Below, one piece after another: positions 1 through 9,033 of a stretch of 64,000 nucleotides of DNA. Source of the DNA: DASQZT01 sp963728965 (lineage in GTDB: Bacteria > Acidobacteriota > Terriglobia > Bryobacterales > Bryobacteraceae); contig CAVSMH010000008.1 in assembly GCA_963728965.1 (NCBI GenBank), positions 1,054,001 through 1,118,000 on the forward strand. The letters are read 5' to 3'. Both the position numbers and the translations under genes were made by a program. Position 1 is the stretch's first letter, and each line of letters begins with the position of its first letter. The notes beneath the pieces are model-generated. The model was given only the letters and a program-made list of their open reading frames with translations. It had not been told where the DNA came from and did not search any database.

Positions 1-579
1 ATTACCAGCCACATGGGCGCCGAAGTGATTTACACCCGCGCGGACGACACGTTCGTTCCACTGGAAGGGCGGACGGCGCTGGCCAACGAGAAGAAGGCCG
101 ACCTGTTCCTTTCGATTCACGCCAACTCGTCTCCGCTGTCACGCACCGCCGGCGTGGAGACGTACTACCTGAACTTCACCGATTCGAAGGAAGCGCTGGG
201 GGTGGCCGCGCGCGAAAACGCCAGCTCGCAGAAATCCATTTTCGAGTTGCGGGACGTGATTCAAAAGATCACCCTGCACGAGAAGCTGGAGGAGTCCAAG
301 GAGTTTGCCGCGCGCATGCAGGCGTCGCTGTACAGTTTCTCGGCCCGGAATTTTCCGAACTCGCGGAACCGGGGTGTGAAGAAGGCGCCGTTTGTCGTGC
401 TGATCGGCGCCAACATGCCGTCGGTGCTGGCCGAGATCGGCTTCCTCAGCAACCCGCGCGAGGAGGCGCTGCTCAGAAAACCGGATTACCGCCAGAAGCT
501 GGCGGAGGCGATCTTCCGGGGCATATCGCGGTACGCCGACAGTCTCAGCCATTTTCAGATGGCGCGCGCCCAGGATTAG
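1..579 (+). CDS. N-acetylmuramoyl-L-alanine amidase, C-terminal part (5' end outside window)
   Basis: Zinc amidase of the Amidase_3 (AmiC/CwlD) family, which cleaves the amide bond between MurNAc and the stem peptide in the periplasm. The reading frame is open from base 1, so the N-terminus (signal peptide and first zinc ligands) lies outside the window. Visible family marks are GAEVIYTR near the start, the RTALAN helix, the SIHANSS segment with a metal-ligand His, and EIGFLSN near the end, whose Glu is the catalytic residue in the family. The C-terminus stops a few residues after the last helix, as usual. An ATG at 13 is internal to the fold and is not the real start. The next gene is 140 bases downstream, so no operon is evident. 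Confidence 0.9.
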   Translation: MTSHMGAEVIYTRADDTFVPLEGRTALANEKKADLFLSIHANSSPLSRTAGVETYYLNFTDSKEALGVAARENASSQKSIFELRDVIQKITLHEKLEESKEFAARMQASLYSFSARNFPNSRNRGVKKAPFVVLIGANMPSVLAEIGFLSNPREEALLRKPDYRQKLAEAIFRGISRYADSLSHFQMARAQD

Positions 580-721
580 GTGCGGGTGCTGTTTTTCGGC
601 ACATGCGATTTCTTATAGACGACGCAAAACGCCACACCCTCACTTTCGGTTTATCACGTAGCCCATTTGAGGGGATTGCCAAGCGGAGCACCACATATGA
701 GAATGGGTTCGACGATACCGC

Positions 722-1048
722 ATGGCGGCACATGGCATCGTTGCGGTGATCGAAGATCCGTTCATCCGCAGGCTGCTACGGGATATCCTGACCAGGCATG
801 GATACGAGGTGGTCGAATATGCGCCCCACCGTGTCGTAGACTTGCTCCGATCGGGCGCCGAGCAGGTGAGTCTCATCATCACGAACGAGCCGAGCGAGTT
901 CCTGGCCTTCGCAGAGGCGTTGCCGGTGCTGTACCTGGCCGCCGCGCCGGATCCGGAGCTGGCGGCGTGCTTTCGGCGGTGCCGCTGTCTGCGCAAGCCG
1001 TTCCTGGCGGAAGATCTGGTGGCCGCGGTGGCGGAGCTTACCGCCTGA
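722..1048 (+). CDS. Degenerate response-regulator receiver domain (stand-alone)
   Basis: 108 residues, a single CheY-like receiver without an output domain. It can be laid over CheY throughout: the beta1 acidic pair is present as IED near residue 10, and the switch Lys is present in LRKPF near residue 92. The phosphoacceptor Asp position reads LIITNEP, so Asp is replaced by Asn, and the Thr/Ser switch position reads PVLYLAA, so it is Ala. It should therefore not be phosphorylated in the usual way and may act as a pseudo-receiver. No kinase gene lies nearby. No clear Shine-Dalgarno sequence precedes the ATG. The family assignment comes from the pattern of motifs only. Confidence 0.65.
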   Translation: MAAHGIVAVIEDPFIRRLLRDILTRHGYEVVEYAPHRVVDLLRSGAEQVSLIITNEPSEFLAFAEALPVLYLAAAPDPELAACFRRCRCLRKPFLAEDLVAAVAELTA

Positions 1049-1110
1049 CGGGAATGGGAGTCGCGCGATAAGGGCTGGTCCACGGCAAGGATCGGCTCGA
1101 GCGGTGAGCG

Positions 1111-1545
1111 TCAGGCGCCGAGCTTGGGGAACAGGGCGCGATCGAGGATGCGGCGCATGAGGCCCTCCATGGTGAGGATCTGGTCCTGCTCGCGGTCGCG
1201 GTAAAAGACCTTCTCGTTGGGCAACAGGCCGACCTCGATCTGGAAGGTCCCTGCCCCGCCGTCGATCTGCAAGCCGGGCAGGGCGGGAACGGAGGTGATG
1301 TCGACCTTCGCCGTCTCGTTCCAGTTGCCGCCTTCCGGCTCGCGAACGACGATGCGCAGGCTGTCGCCGTTGGACTGCAGCTCGGCGGAATCCGCGCCGA
1401 AAGCGGCTACGTAGGACTCGAGGCAGGCAATCAGGCTCTCGCGCAGTTCGTCGAGCGCGTGGGGCAGGCGCCGGCGGATCTCAGCCTCGCGGTGGCGGCG
1501 TTCCTGTTCTTCGGTAATGCGCATCTGGAGCCATTGGAAGGGCAT
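1111..1545 (-). CDS. Hypothetical protein, 144 aa
   Basis: I do not recognise a family. The N-terminal 40 residues are strongly charged and predicted helical (EEQERRHREAEIRRR), followed by a mixed alpha/beta segment with alternating hydrophobic residues. There is no signal peptide, membrane segment or Cys pair, so it is probably cytosolic. It is convergent with the upstream receiver gene and lies 120 bases downstream of the glycosyltransferase on the same strand. The frame shows regular third-position GC preference and is more convincing than the overlapping plus-strand frames, but no function can be assigned. Confidence 0.55.
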   Translation of the reverse strand: MPFQWLQMRITEEQERRHREAEIRRRLPHALDELRESLIACLESYVAAFGADSAELQSNGDSLRIVVREPEGGNWNETAKVDITSVPALPGLQIDGGAGTFQIEVGLLPNEKVFYRDREQDQILTMEGLMRRILDRALFPKLGA

Positions 1546-1664
1546 GAGAAGAACTCCATGGTATCAGGGGGGAAACGGGAAAAGAGCGGGCGGACAGACC
1601 GACCCCGAAGGGTCGGCCGCGGGAGCCGCCCCACGATTTTGGATACGTGGGGGGAGCGAAGGGT

Positions 1665-2741
1665 TTATGTCGTCCTGCCGGCGAGGGTCACCGCGGGAGC
1701 GAGGACGCCGCGCGGCGACGTGGGGGCAGCCGGGGACAGGATCGGCTGGGATGCCGCCTGGAAGTTGAACCATGGGACCAGGGCGTCATCGGCGACACGG
1801 CGCCGGCTCATGATGATCCGGCGCTGGCGCAAGGCGCGGGGCAGGCAGCGCGCCAGGTGCCAGTAGGCCGGCAGCGAAGCGGGTTCGAACAACGAACCGC
1901 CGAGAACCACGGCATCGCGCCAGAGCATCGGCAGCCAATGCCGGCGCCACAGGCCGCCGGTGGCGTTCTTGACGCGCATGAGGAAGCGGTTCTTCACCGA
2001 ATGCATGTTGATCATGGCCGGCAGGGAGCGCCGGTTTTCGGGGTTGGCGGTGCGCACGTGATAGGCGGTGGCCTCCGGAGTATAGAGGCATCGCCACCCC
2101 AGCAGGAGGGCGCGCCAGGCCACATCGGCGTCCTCTCGATAGACGAAAAAGTCGGGGTCGAAGAAGCTGTCTTCCACCGAAATATCGTCGATCATGCGGC
2201 GGCGAAACAGCGCCGCGGCGGCACTGGCGCCGAACACGTACTCCGGGTTCTCGAAGGATGGCCGGTCGGGCTCGTGCCAGCCGCGGTCGAAATGGCGCAT
2301 GGCGGGAGTGAAGAAGATACCGGTGGAATCGATGCGCCGGTCGGGGAGCTTTGTGAACCCGGGGCCGATGGACAGGAGTTTTCCACAAACGGAGCCGATG
2401 GTGGGATCGGTTTCGCCCGCATCGCGGAGCGTGCGAATGAACCCGGGAAGCAGGAGGACGTCGGGATTGAGGGTGAGGACCCAATCCGCCATGGAGCCGC
2501 GGATGGCGCCGTTCTGGCCCTCGGCGAAGCCCAGGTTGCGAGGGTTGTAGCGGATCTCGACTCTACGGCGAAATTCCTTTAGAATCTGCCGGGTATCGTC
2601 GGTAGATGCATTATCCACCACGCATACTTCAAGGGGCACGCCCTCTTGCCGCAGGACGGCGTCGAGACAGCGGCGGATATACCGGCCGCTGTTACAGGTC
2701 ACGATGGAAACACAGACACTACCGTCAGCCGCAGATTTCAT
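1665..2741 (-). CDS. Family 2 glycosyltransferase (rhamnosyltransferase-like)
   Basis: GT-A fold glycosyltransferase of family GT2, likely adding a sugar to a surface polysaccharide or glycolipid. The nucleotide-sugar binding start is clear: VSIVTCNSGRYIRRCLDAV followed by VVDNASTDDT, then NPRNLGFAEGQN, typical of WbbL/RfbF-type rhamnosyltransferases. The metal-site region reads TLNPDVLLLPG. A later DADVAWR-type acidic motif (FVYREDADVAWR) matches the family's catalytic acidic residues. I chose the ATG at 2741 because a purine-rich GGCGGG precedes it; an in-frame ATG 36 bases earlier is possible. About 358 residues, cytosolic face of the membrane. No other polysaccharide genes adjoin it. Confidence 0.85.
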   Translation of the reverse strand: MKSAADGSVCVSIVTCNSGRYIRRCLDAVLRQEGVPLEVCVVDNASTDDTRQILKEFRRRVEIRYNPRNLGFAEGQNGAIRGSMADWVLTLNPDVLLLPGFIRTLRDAGETDPTIGSVCGKLLSIGPGFTKLPDRRIDSTGIFFTPAMRHFDRGWHEPDRPSFENPEYVFGASAAAALFRRRMIDDISVEDSFFDPDFFVYREDADVAWRALLLGWRCLYTPEATAYHVRTANPENRRSLPAMINMHSVKNRFLMRVKNATGGLWRRHWLPMLWRDAVVLGGSLFEPASLPAYWHLARCLPRALRQRRIIMSRRRVADDALVPWFNFQAASQPILSPAAPTSPRGVLAPAVTLAGRTT

Positions 2742-2896
2742 GTTCCCGCCGACCCAAAGACCCGCCGGCCGGCGCAATCCACTACAGTGAAGAAGAAAAA
2801 ATTTCGAGGGGCGGCGCCAGGGGAATTGGCGCGGGACGATGGCTGAAATTCCGGCAGGAGACTGTAGTTGGTTGCGAGAGCGCCGGGGTCTTAGAA

Positions 2897-3460
2897 ATGT
2901 CGCTATCGATGTCGGTCTATACGGCGGGTGAAAAGCTGGTGGGAATGCTCCGGAAGGAACGGACCGGCAGCACCATGCAGGAGCGCGTGACGCGGCTGTT
3001 CGAGGAATCGCGCGAAGACGTTTACCGCTACCTGCTGACCCTTGGACTACACCCGCCAGGCGCGCAGGAAGCGGTGCAGGAGGTGTTTCTGCGGCTGTAT
3101 GCCACGCTCAAGAAAGGCGAGGAGATCGAGAATCCGCGAGGGTGGATCTTTCGCGTGGCGCACAATCATGGGCTGAAGGTCCGCGCGCGGCAGGCCTCCG
3201 AGGAGCCCTTCGACCCGGAGTTGGAATTGCGCATGACGGGAGGGGAGAGCCCGGAGCGGCTGTTGCTGGAAAAGGAGCGGATGATGTGGTTCCATCGCGC
3301 GGTGGAGAGCCTTTCCGAGCAGCAGAAACGGTGCCTGTTCCTGCGGCTCGAAGGTTTGCGCTACCCGGAGATCGGGTCGGCGCTGGGGATCAGCGCATCG
3401 GCGGTGGGAGAGTTTTTACGGCGCGCGGTGGTGCGCCTGAGGAAGGTGCGGGATGAGTAG
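2897..3460 (+). CDS. ECF-type RNA polymerase sigma factor (copy 1)
   Basis: Sigma-70 family extracytoplasmic-function sigma factor. Region 2 is seen in SREDVYRYLL and EAVQEVFLRLY plus PRGWIFRVAHN (2.4-like); region 4 is a helix-turn-helix at LRYPEIGSALGISASAVGE followed by FLRRAVVRLRK. It should direct RNA polymerase to a small regulon when released by its anti-sigma factor. Its stop codon overlaps the start of the anti-sigma gene by 8 bases, so the two are translationally coupled. The ATG at 2897 is used here; the ATG at 2975 would give an N-terminus closer to that of the second copy (20858-21352), to which it is clearly homologous. Confidence 0.88.
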   Translation: MSLSMSVYTAGEKLVGMLRKERTGSTMQERVTRLFEESREDVYRYLLTLGLHPPGAQEAVQEVFLRLYATLKKGEEIENPRGWIFRVAHNHGLKVRARQASEEPFDPELELRMTGGESPERLLLEKERMMWFHRAVESLSEQQKRCLFLRLEGLRYPEIGSALGISASAVGEFLRRAVVRLRKVRDE

Positions 3461-5108
3461 CGTGGCGGCGCAGCATCCAGACGACGGCTTATTGCTGCGG
3501 TACATCGATGGCGAACTGACGGCGCGGAAGACGCGCCTGGTGGCGCGCCACCTCGAAGCCTGCTGGCAGTGCCGCACGGAAGTGGAAGACCTGGAGGGGA
3601 CGGTGGCCGAGTGCGTGCGCTACCGGCGGAACGTGCTGGCGGTGCACCTGCCGCCTCCGGGTGCGTGGAAAGACCTCGCTCCGGAATTCGAGCGCATCGA
3701 TGCATCGTGGCGGGGCGAGCCGTGGTTCGCACGCCTGCTGGGCGTGGTGCGCGGTCCGGCGTTCCGGCCCTGGGCGATTGCAGCGACGGCGCTGGCGCTG
3801 GTGTGCGGGCTGTACTGGAAGTTCCAACAAGCGCCGGCGGTGGAAGCGGCGGCGCTGCTGCAGCGGGCGGTGGCGGCGGGGCAGTTGCGGCCCGCGGGTG
3901 TGCGCCGCATTGAAGTCCGTACGCGCAGCCGGAAGTTCACACGGACGGTGGGGGTGGCCGGAAAGGCGGCCGCAACCGATGCGGCGGCAGTCGCGCTGGA
4001 GGTTCGGTTGACGGCCGCCCACTACGACTGGGAGGATCCGCTCAGTGCTCGAACCTTCGCGTTGTGGCGCAACGGGTTGCCCTCCAAGCAGGACGAAGTC
4101 ACCACCCTGGCGAACGCCTACCGGGTCGAAACCACCTCGCCTGAAGGGGACCTGTCCTCCGCCAGCCTGACTCTGCGCGATACGGACCTGCGGCCGCTGG
4201 AGGCGCGGATCGAATTTCGCGATCGGGAATGGATAGAGTTTTCCGAGATCACGGACGCACCGGCGCGCGATGACGCTCCTCCGGTCATCGCCCCTACCGG
4301 GCGTCCGGAGCGGCGGGCCGAACCAAGCCGGCCGGCCGCAACATCGTCCGGGACGGTCCCGGTCTCCGAGGAGCTGCAGGTTTTGGCGGCTCTTCACGAG
4401 ATCGGGGCCGACCTGGGCGATCCGGTGGAAGTTACGGTGGCGGATGGCAAGGTGCGGGTGGGCGGCGTGGGTCTGGAGGCGGAGCGCCGGGCGCTGATTC
4501 AGCAGCGATTGAGCGGCATGCCGGATGTGGTGGTCGCGTTTTCCGAACCGGCGGCGTCGCTGCCGGCGGAAGCCGCGCCTGCCGCGGTCGCCTCCGGGGT
4601 GCCGGCCGGCACCAATCCGACCGCGTGGCAATTGCGCCTGGAACAACAAGTGGGGGGACATGCCGATCTGGCGCGATTCAGCGCGTACGTGCTGGAGCGG
4701 AATGACGCCCTGATGGCGCGGGCCTACGCCCTGCGCGGCCTGGCGCAGCGGTTTCCGGCTTCGGCCGAAAGCGGCCTGACGGAGGCGGACCGCCGGGTGC
4801 TGCGGGAGATGGCGCGGGAGCATGCCGCGGCCCTGAACCGCGAGTTGAGCACCATCGAAAAACTGCTTCCGCCGGTGCTGGTGTCGATGGGCGCATCGGC
4901 TGTCGCGCGAGTGACTCCGCAGGCGGAGGACTGGCAGAGCGGTGCCGAAGAGCTGTTCCGCGCGTCACGCCGGGCGGAGGTGTTGCTTTCGCGGTTCCTG
5001 GGCGTCTCGTCCGCGGACGGTTCTACCGACCGGCTGGCGCCGGATCTGCTGGCTGCGCTTGGCGAGCAGAGGAACGACCTGGACTCCCTGCGCAAGGTGC
5101 TGCCTTGA
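3453..5108 (+). CDS. Zinc-finger transmembrane anti-sigma factor with a large C-terminal region (copy 1)
   Basis: 551 residues. The N-terminus is an anti-sigma zinc-binding domain with ARHLEACWQC (H-x3-C-x2-C), the pattern of ZAS/zf-HC2 domains that hold ECF sigma factors. One membrane helix follows near residue 110 (PWAIAATALALVCGLYW), so about 430 residues should lie in the periplasm. That part has two separable segments, one around WEDPLSARTFALWRNGLP and one around ELQVLAALHEIGADLGDPVE, then a helical domain (ALMARAYALRGLAQRFP). This is far larger than typical anti-sigma factors of 200-250 residues. It shares its full architecture with 21345-22865. It probably senses an envelope signal; the ligand is unknown. 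Confidence 0.8.
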   Translation: MSSVAAQHPDDGLLLRYIDGELTARKTRLVARHLEACWQCRTEVEDLEGTVAECVRYRRNVLAVHLPPPGAWKDLAPEFERIDASWRGEPWFARLLGVVRGPAFRPWAIAATALALVCGLYWKFQQAPAVEAAALLQRAVAAGQLRPAGVRRIEVRTRSRKFTRTVGVAGKAAATDAAAVALEVRLTAAHYDWEDPLSARTFALWRNGLPSKQDEVTTLANAYRVETTSPEGDLSSASLTLRDTDLRPLEARIEFRDREWIEFSEITDAPARDDAPPVIAPTGRPERRAEPSRPAATSSGTVPVSEELQVLAALHEIGADLGDPVEVTVADGKVRVGGVGLEAERRALIQQRLSGMPDVVVAFSEPAASLPAEAAPAAVASGVPAGTNPTAWQLRLEQQVGGHADLARFSAYVLERNDALMARAYALRGLAQRFPASAESGLTEADRRVLREMAREHAAALNRELSTIEKLLPPVLVSMGASAVARVTPQAEDWQSGAEELFRASRRAEVLLSRFLGVSSADGSTDRLAPDLLAALGEQRNDLDSLRKVLP

Positions 5109-5234
5109 GAGGGAGAAGCGCGGCGGTGCGGGAGCGGCCGGGAGCAGCCAGCGTCCGCTACCATTGGGAGGCGGCTCGCGGCGGAGTCTCTTTGTGGAAA
5201 TCCTCTACGGCGGCGGGACAGTAGAATCGAAGTA

Positions 5235-6278
5235 ATGATGCGTCGCTTTGCCGCCAGCCTGTTGCTGGCGTCCGCACTTTGGGCCGCCCGAGAGACGGTG
5301 ATCGTCGATACGGATTCCGGCCTGTTCGGCGATGACGGCGCCGCGGTGGTGATGCTGCTGCGCAGCCCCTCGCAGGTGTTCGTTCCCGGTATTACGATCG
5401 TTCCCGGCAACGTCTGGCCGCAGCAGGGTGCGTCCTACATGCTGCACATTCTGGACCTGCTCCACAGGCCGCTGGTGCCGGTCTACACCGGTGCCGCTAC
5501 ACCTCTGCTGCACACCGCCGCGATGGCGCGCGAGGCCGAACGGCGCTGGGGGAAACTCGAATATACGGGGGCTTTCGCGCTGGATCCGGCCGAAGTCAAA
5601 CCGGCGCCGGGCGCATCGCTCAGCGCTCGCAAGGCCCACGCCGAGGCGGCGGTGCAGTTCCTGATCGGCGAGGTGGAGCGCCACCCGGGCGCGGTGACGA
5701 TTCTGGCCCTGGGTCCGATGACCAACATCGCACTGGCCTTGCGGCTGAAGCCCGAAATCGAGACGCGGATCAAGCAGATCGTCTTTATGGGAGGCAACGT
5801 GCGCACGTCCGGCAACGCCTCGGCGTCGGCGGAGTTCAACTTCTGGTTCGACCCGGAGGCGGCGCGCATGGTGCTGCGCTCGCGCATCCCGCGTAAAGTC
5901 ATGTTCGCGCTGGATATCTGCAATACCGCGCCGATCCGCAAGGCGGAGTTCGACCGCATCGCGGCGGTCCGCACTCCGATTACGAACCTGTTCCGGGAGG
6001 ATCTCGGGAATCGCTATCCCGGGTTTCTGAAGCACCCCGACAGCACGGTGTACCTGTGGGATTCGCTGGCGGCGGCGTACCTGCTGGATCCCGGTTTCGT
6101 GACCAAGTCGGAGACCCGCTACCTGGACGTGGTGACCGCCTGGACCAAGTTCTACGGGGCGACGGTGCCGCTGGACCGGTCTCTGTCGCCGCGGGCCACG
6201 CCGGTGACCCTGATGCAAACGCTCGACTTCCAACGGGTGTTCGGTCTCTACCGGGACCGTTTGACCCGCAGCCAATAG
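5235..6278 (+). CDS. Secreted nucleoside hydrolase (inosine/uridine-preferring family)
   Basis: 347 residues. A short N-terminal signal peptide (MMRRFAASLLLASALWA) is followed by the calcium-binding motif of nucleoside hydrolases, IVDTDSGLFGDDGAA, with the Asp cluster that binds Ca2+ and ribose. Other family marks are MGGNVRTSG and NFWFDPEAA. The late motif reads LWDSLAAAYLL; the catalytic His normally before this Asp is Trp here, so substrate choice may differ. It would split the N-glycosidic bond of nucleosides in the periplasm, releasing base and ribose. It stands 126 bases after the anti-sigma gene and may or may not be in its regulon. Confidence 0.85.
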   Translation: MMRRFAASLLLASALWAARETVIVDTDSGLFGDDGAAVVMLLRSPSQVFVPGITIVPGNVWPQQGASYMLHILDLLHRPLVPVYTGAATPLLHTAAMAREAERRWGKLEYTGAFALDPAEVKPAPGASLSARKAHAEAAVQFLIGEVERHPGAVTILALGPMTNIALALRLKPEIETRIKQIVFMGGNVRTSGNASASAEFNFWFDPEAARMVLRSRIPRKVMFALDICNTAPIRKAEFDRIAAVRTPITNLFREDLGNRYPGFLKHPDSTVYLWDSLAAAYLLDPGFVTKSETRYLDVVTAWTKFYGATVPLDRSLSPRATPVTLMQTLDFQRVFGLYRDRLTRSQ

Positions 6279-6363
6279 CTGACCCATCGGCGAGCGGCCG
6301 AAGGCCGGTATGGATCGTGAGATAGCGCACAGCGTTGAGCGGTAGAACGCGGAATTCGGATGT

Positions 6364-9000
6364 TTGAGTACTATTATGAAGGCTATGGTTAGGATCGCTC
6401 TGTGGCTTTGCCTGGGGGTGTCCTGTTACGCCGCCGGCGGCTCCTATACCCTGATCGGCTGGAATGATCTGGGCATGCACTGCATGGACGGCGACTACTC
6501 CGTTTTCGCCATTTTACCCCCATATAACACGATACACGCGCAACTGATCGACCCCAGCGGCAAGCTCGTCAATGCCCCGGCGGGGATTACGGTGACCTAT
6601 GAACCGGTGGCCGATGCCAACGGCTCCATCAACAGCAGTTCCTCTGGAAAGAGCAATTTCTGGCAATTTGTGCAGTCTCTGTTCGGCGCCAGTGTGGCGG
6701 TGGACACCGGTCTGACCGGGAACGCCATGCCTGGCAGGCAGGCGCAGCCGCTGGCATTCGAACCGGCCCGGAAGTGGTTCACGGCGGACGGAATCCCGTT
6801 GACGCCATTCGATGACGCCCGCAATAAGAACTATTACCCCATGATGAAGCTGGTGGCGCGCGATGCCGGCGGCACGGTGCTGGCGAGCACCAATATCGTG
6901 CTGCCGATCTCGGATGAAATGGATTGCAGCGCGTGCCATGCTTCCGGGCTGCGCTCGGCGGCAAGGCCCCGCGACGGGTGGGTGAACGACCCGCTGTTCG
7001 AGCGGGATTACAAACTGAACATCCTGCGCCGCCACGACGATCTTCAGAGCGGAACTCCCTTGTTCCAGTCGGCGCTGGCGGCAACCGGGTACAGCGCGGA
7101 TGGGCTTTATGCCAGCGTGGTTACGGACGGCAAACCGGTGCTGTGCGCGGCGTGCCACGCCTCGAATGCGCTGGCGGCGGCGGGACAGCCGGGGATTCCG
7201 TCGCTGACCGCCTCGCTGCATTCCTGGCACGCCGACCAGGTGGACCCCGTTACGCAACTGACGTTGGGGTCGTCGGACAATCGCGGCGCCTGCTATCGCT
7301 GCCACCCGGGTGCGGTGACGCGCTGTCTGCGAGGTGTCATGGGCAATGCGGCTGCGGCGGACGGGACGCTTGCCATACAGTGCCAGAGCTGCCACGGCGA
7401 CATGGCCGCGGTGGGGAATGCCGCGCGGCAAGGTTGGCTCGATGAGCCGAACTGCCAGAGCTGCCATACCGGGACCGCGGCCAGGAATGCCGGCGCGCTG
7501 CGCTACACCTCCGCCCTGGAGGCGTCGGGCCAGCCGCGCGCGGCGGTGGATTCCACCTACGCCACGAATCCCGATACTCCGGCTCAGGGGCTGTCGCTCT
7601 ATCGTTTCTCGACGGGGCACGGCGGCCTGGCCTGCGAGGCCTGCCACGGTTCCACTCACGCCGAGTACCCCAGCTCTCACGACAACGACAACGCGCAGAG
7701 CCTCGCCCTCCAAGGACACGTGGGGATGCTGGCGGAATGCGGCGCGTGCCATCCCGCCGGCGATACCAACATCAGCCGTGCGAACCTGAACGGGCCGCAC
7801 GGGATGCATCCGGTGGGGGCCGGGTGGGTGTCCCAACATTCCGATTTCGCGGAAAGGAACCGTGCCCAATGCACGGCCTGTCACGGCACCGACTACCGCG
7901 GGACCGAACTGTCGCGGGTGTTCGGAACTCGTTCGGTGGTTGCCTTCAACAACAACACCCTGAATTTCTGGCGGGGTTTCCAGACCGGCTGCTACACCTG
8001 TCACCAGGGCCCGGCGAGCGAATCGCGCAATCCCAACGGTCCGCCCAGCGTAGCAAATGGAAGCCTCTCCACGGCGGTGGCAACCGCCGCCTCGGTGGAC
8101 ATCTCAGCCAGCGACCCGAACAACAACGCGGTCAGTGTGTGGGTGGTGTCGCAGCCCGCGAACGGCACCGTGGGCCTCAGCGGCAACCATGCCACGTTTG
8201 TGCCCCGGGCCGATTTTGAAGGAAACGACAGCTTCACGGTGGCGGCGTGGGATGGCCAGACCAGTTCTAACCTGGGGACGGTTCAGGTGAGTGTGAAGGC
8301 GGCGTCGCGGCCTGTTTTTGCCGCGGGGGACGTGGCCAATGCGGCCAGCTTCCAGCCGGGTCCGGTGGCGCCGGGGGAGATCCTGATGTTTAAGGGCACC
8401 GGCCTGGGACCGGATCCGCCCGCCAACCTTCGGATTAACTCCGCCGGCCTGGTGAGCCGGGCGCTGGGCGGCACCCGCGTGCTGTTCGACGGCGCGCCCG
8501 CGGCGGTGCTGTACGCGTCGGCCGGGCAGGTGAACGCCGTGGCCCCGTGGGGACTGGCGGGCAAAACGACGACGGCGGTCCAGGTGGAATACGGCGGCAT
8601 CCGCTCCGAGCCGGTGAACCTGGCGGTGGGCGCGGTCTCGCCCGCCATCTTCCCGGGTGCGGTGGTCAACCAGGGGGGCAGCCTCAATTCACCGGCCAGC
8701 CCCGTGGCCAAGGGATCGTACATCACGCTCTATGCCACCGGCGGCGGACCCAACGATACCGTGCCGTACGATGGCGAGGTATCGGCGGTGCCGTTGGCGG
8801 TACCGGCAGCCGGGGCGGCCATCCAGATCGGCGGCGTGGCGGCCCACATACTCTACATCGGGGCGGCACCCGGACTGGTTTCGGGCGCCCTGCAAATCAA
8901 TGTGGAGATCCCCGACACGGCGCCATCGGGCGCGACGGTTCCTCTCCAGCTCACGATCGGCGGTGTAGCGGCGCCGGCAGTGAACATCGCCGTCCAGTAG
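6364..9000 (+). CDS. Secreted nine-haem cytochrome c with C-terminal TIGR03437-type domain
   Basis: 878 residues with a signal peptide (ALWLCLGVSCYAAGG). The N-terminal part starts with GWNDLGMHCMDGDYSVF, a motif I associate with cytochrome-linked proteins. Nine CxxCH haem-binding motifs lie between about residues 188 and 547 (CSACH, CAACH, CYRCH, CQSCH twice, CEACH, CGACH, CTACH, CYTCH). After these comes a beta-rich cadherin/Ig-like segment (residues about 570-640, with FEGNDSFTVAAWDG) and then a TIGR03437-type domain of roughly 220 residues (VANAASFQPGPVAPGEI, YASAGQVNAVAPW, YATGGGPND). It is likely an extracellular or periplasmic electron carrier. The ATG at 6376 is an alternative start. 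No cytochrome-maturation genes are adjacent. Confidence 0.85.
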   Translation: MSTIMKAMVRIALWLCLGVSCYAAGGSYTLIGWNDLGMHCMDGDYSVFAILPPYNTIHAQLIDPSGKLVNAPAGITVTYEPVADANGSINSSSSGKSNFWQFVQSLFGASVAVDTGLTGNAMPGRQAQPLAFEPARKWFTADGIPLTPFDDARNKNYYPMMKLVARDAGGTVLASTNIVLPISDEMDCSACHASGLRSAARPRDGWVNDPLFERDYKLNILRRHDDLQSGTPLFQSALAATGYSADGLYASVVTDGKPVLCAACHASNALAAAGQPGIPSLTASLHSWHADQVDPVTQLTLGSSDNRGACYRCHPGAVTRCLRGVMGNAAAADGTLAIQCQSCHGDMAAVGNAARQGWLDEPNCQSCHTGTAARNAGALRYTSALEASGQPRAAVDSTYATNPDTPAQGLSLYRFSTGHGGLACEACHGSTHAEYPSSHDNDNAQSLALQGHVGMLAECGACHPAGDTNISRANLNGPHGMHPVGAGWVSQHSDFAERNRAQCTACHGTDYRGTELSRVFGTRSVVAFNNNTLNFWRGFQTGCYTCHQGPASESRNPNGPPSVANGSLSTAVATAASVDISASDPNNNAVSVWVVSQPANGTVGLSGNHATFVPRADFEGNDSFTVAAWDGQTSSNLGTVQVSVKAASRPVFAAGDVANAASFQPGPVAPGEILMFKGTGLGPDPPANLRINSAGLVSRALGGTRVLFDGAPAAVLYASAGQVNAVAPWGLAGKTTTAVQVEYGGIRSEPVNLAVGAVSPAIFPGAVVNQGGSLNSPASPVAKGSYITLYATGGGPNDTVPYDGEVSAVPLAVPAAGAAIQIGGVAAHILYIGAAPGLVSGALQINVEIPDTAPSGATVPLQLTIGGVAAPAVNIAVQ

Positions 9001-9033
9001 GATGGTCGGGGCGTTCACCGCCGCGGCCCAAGA

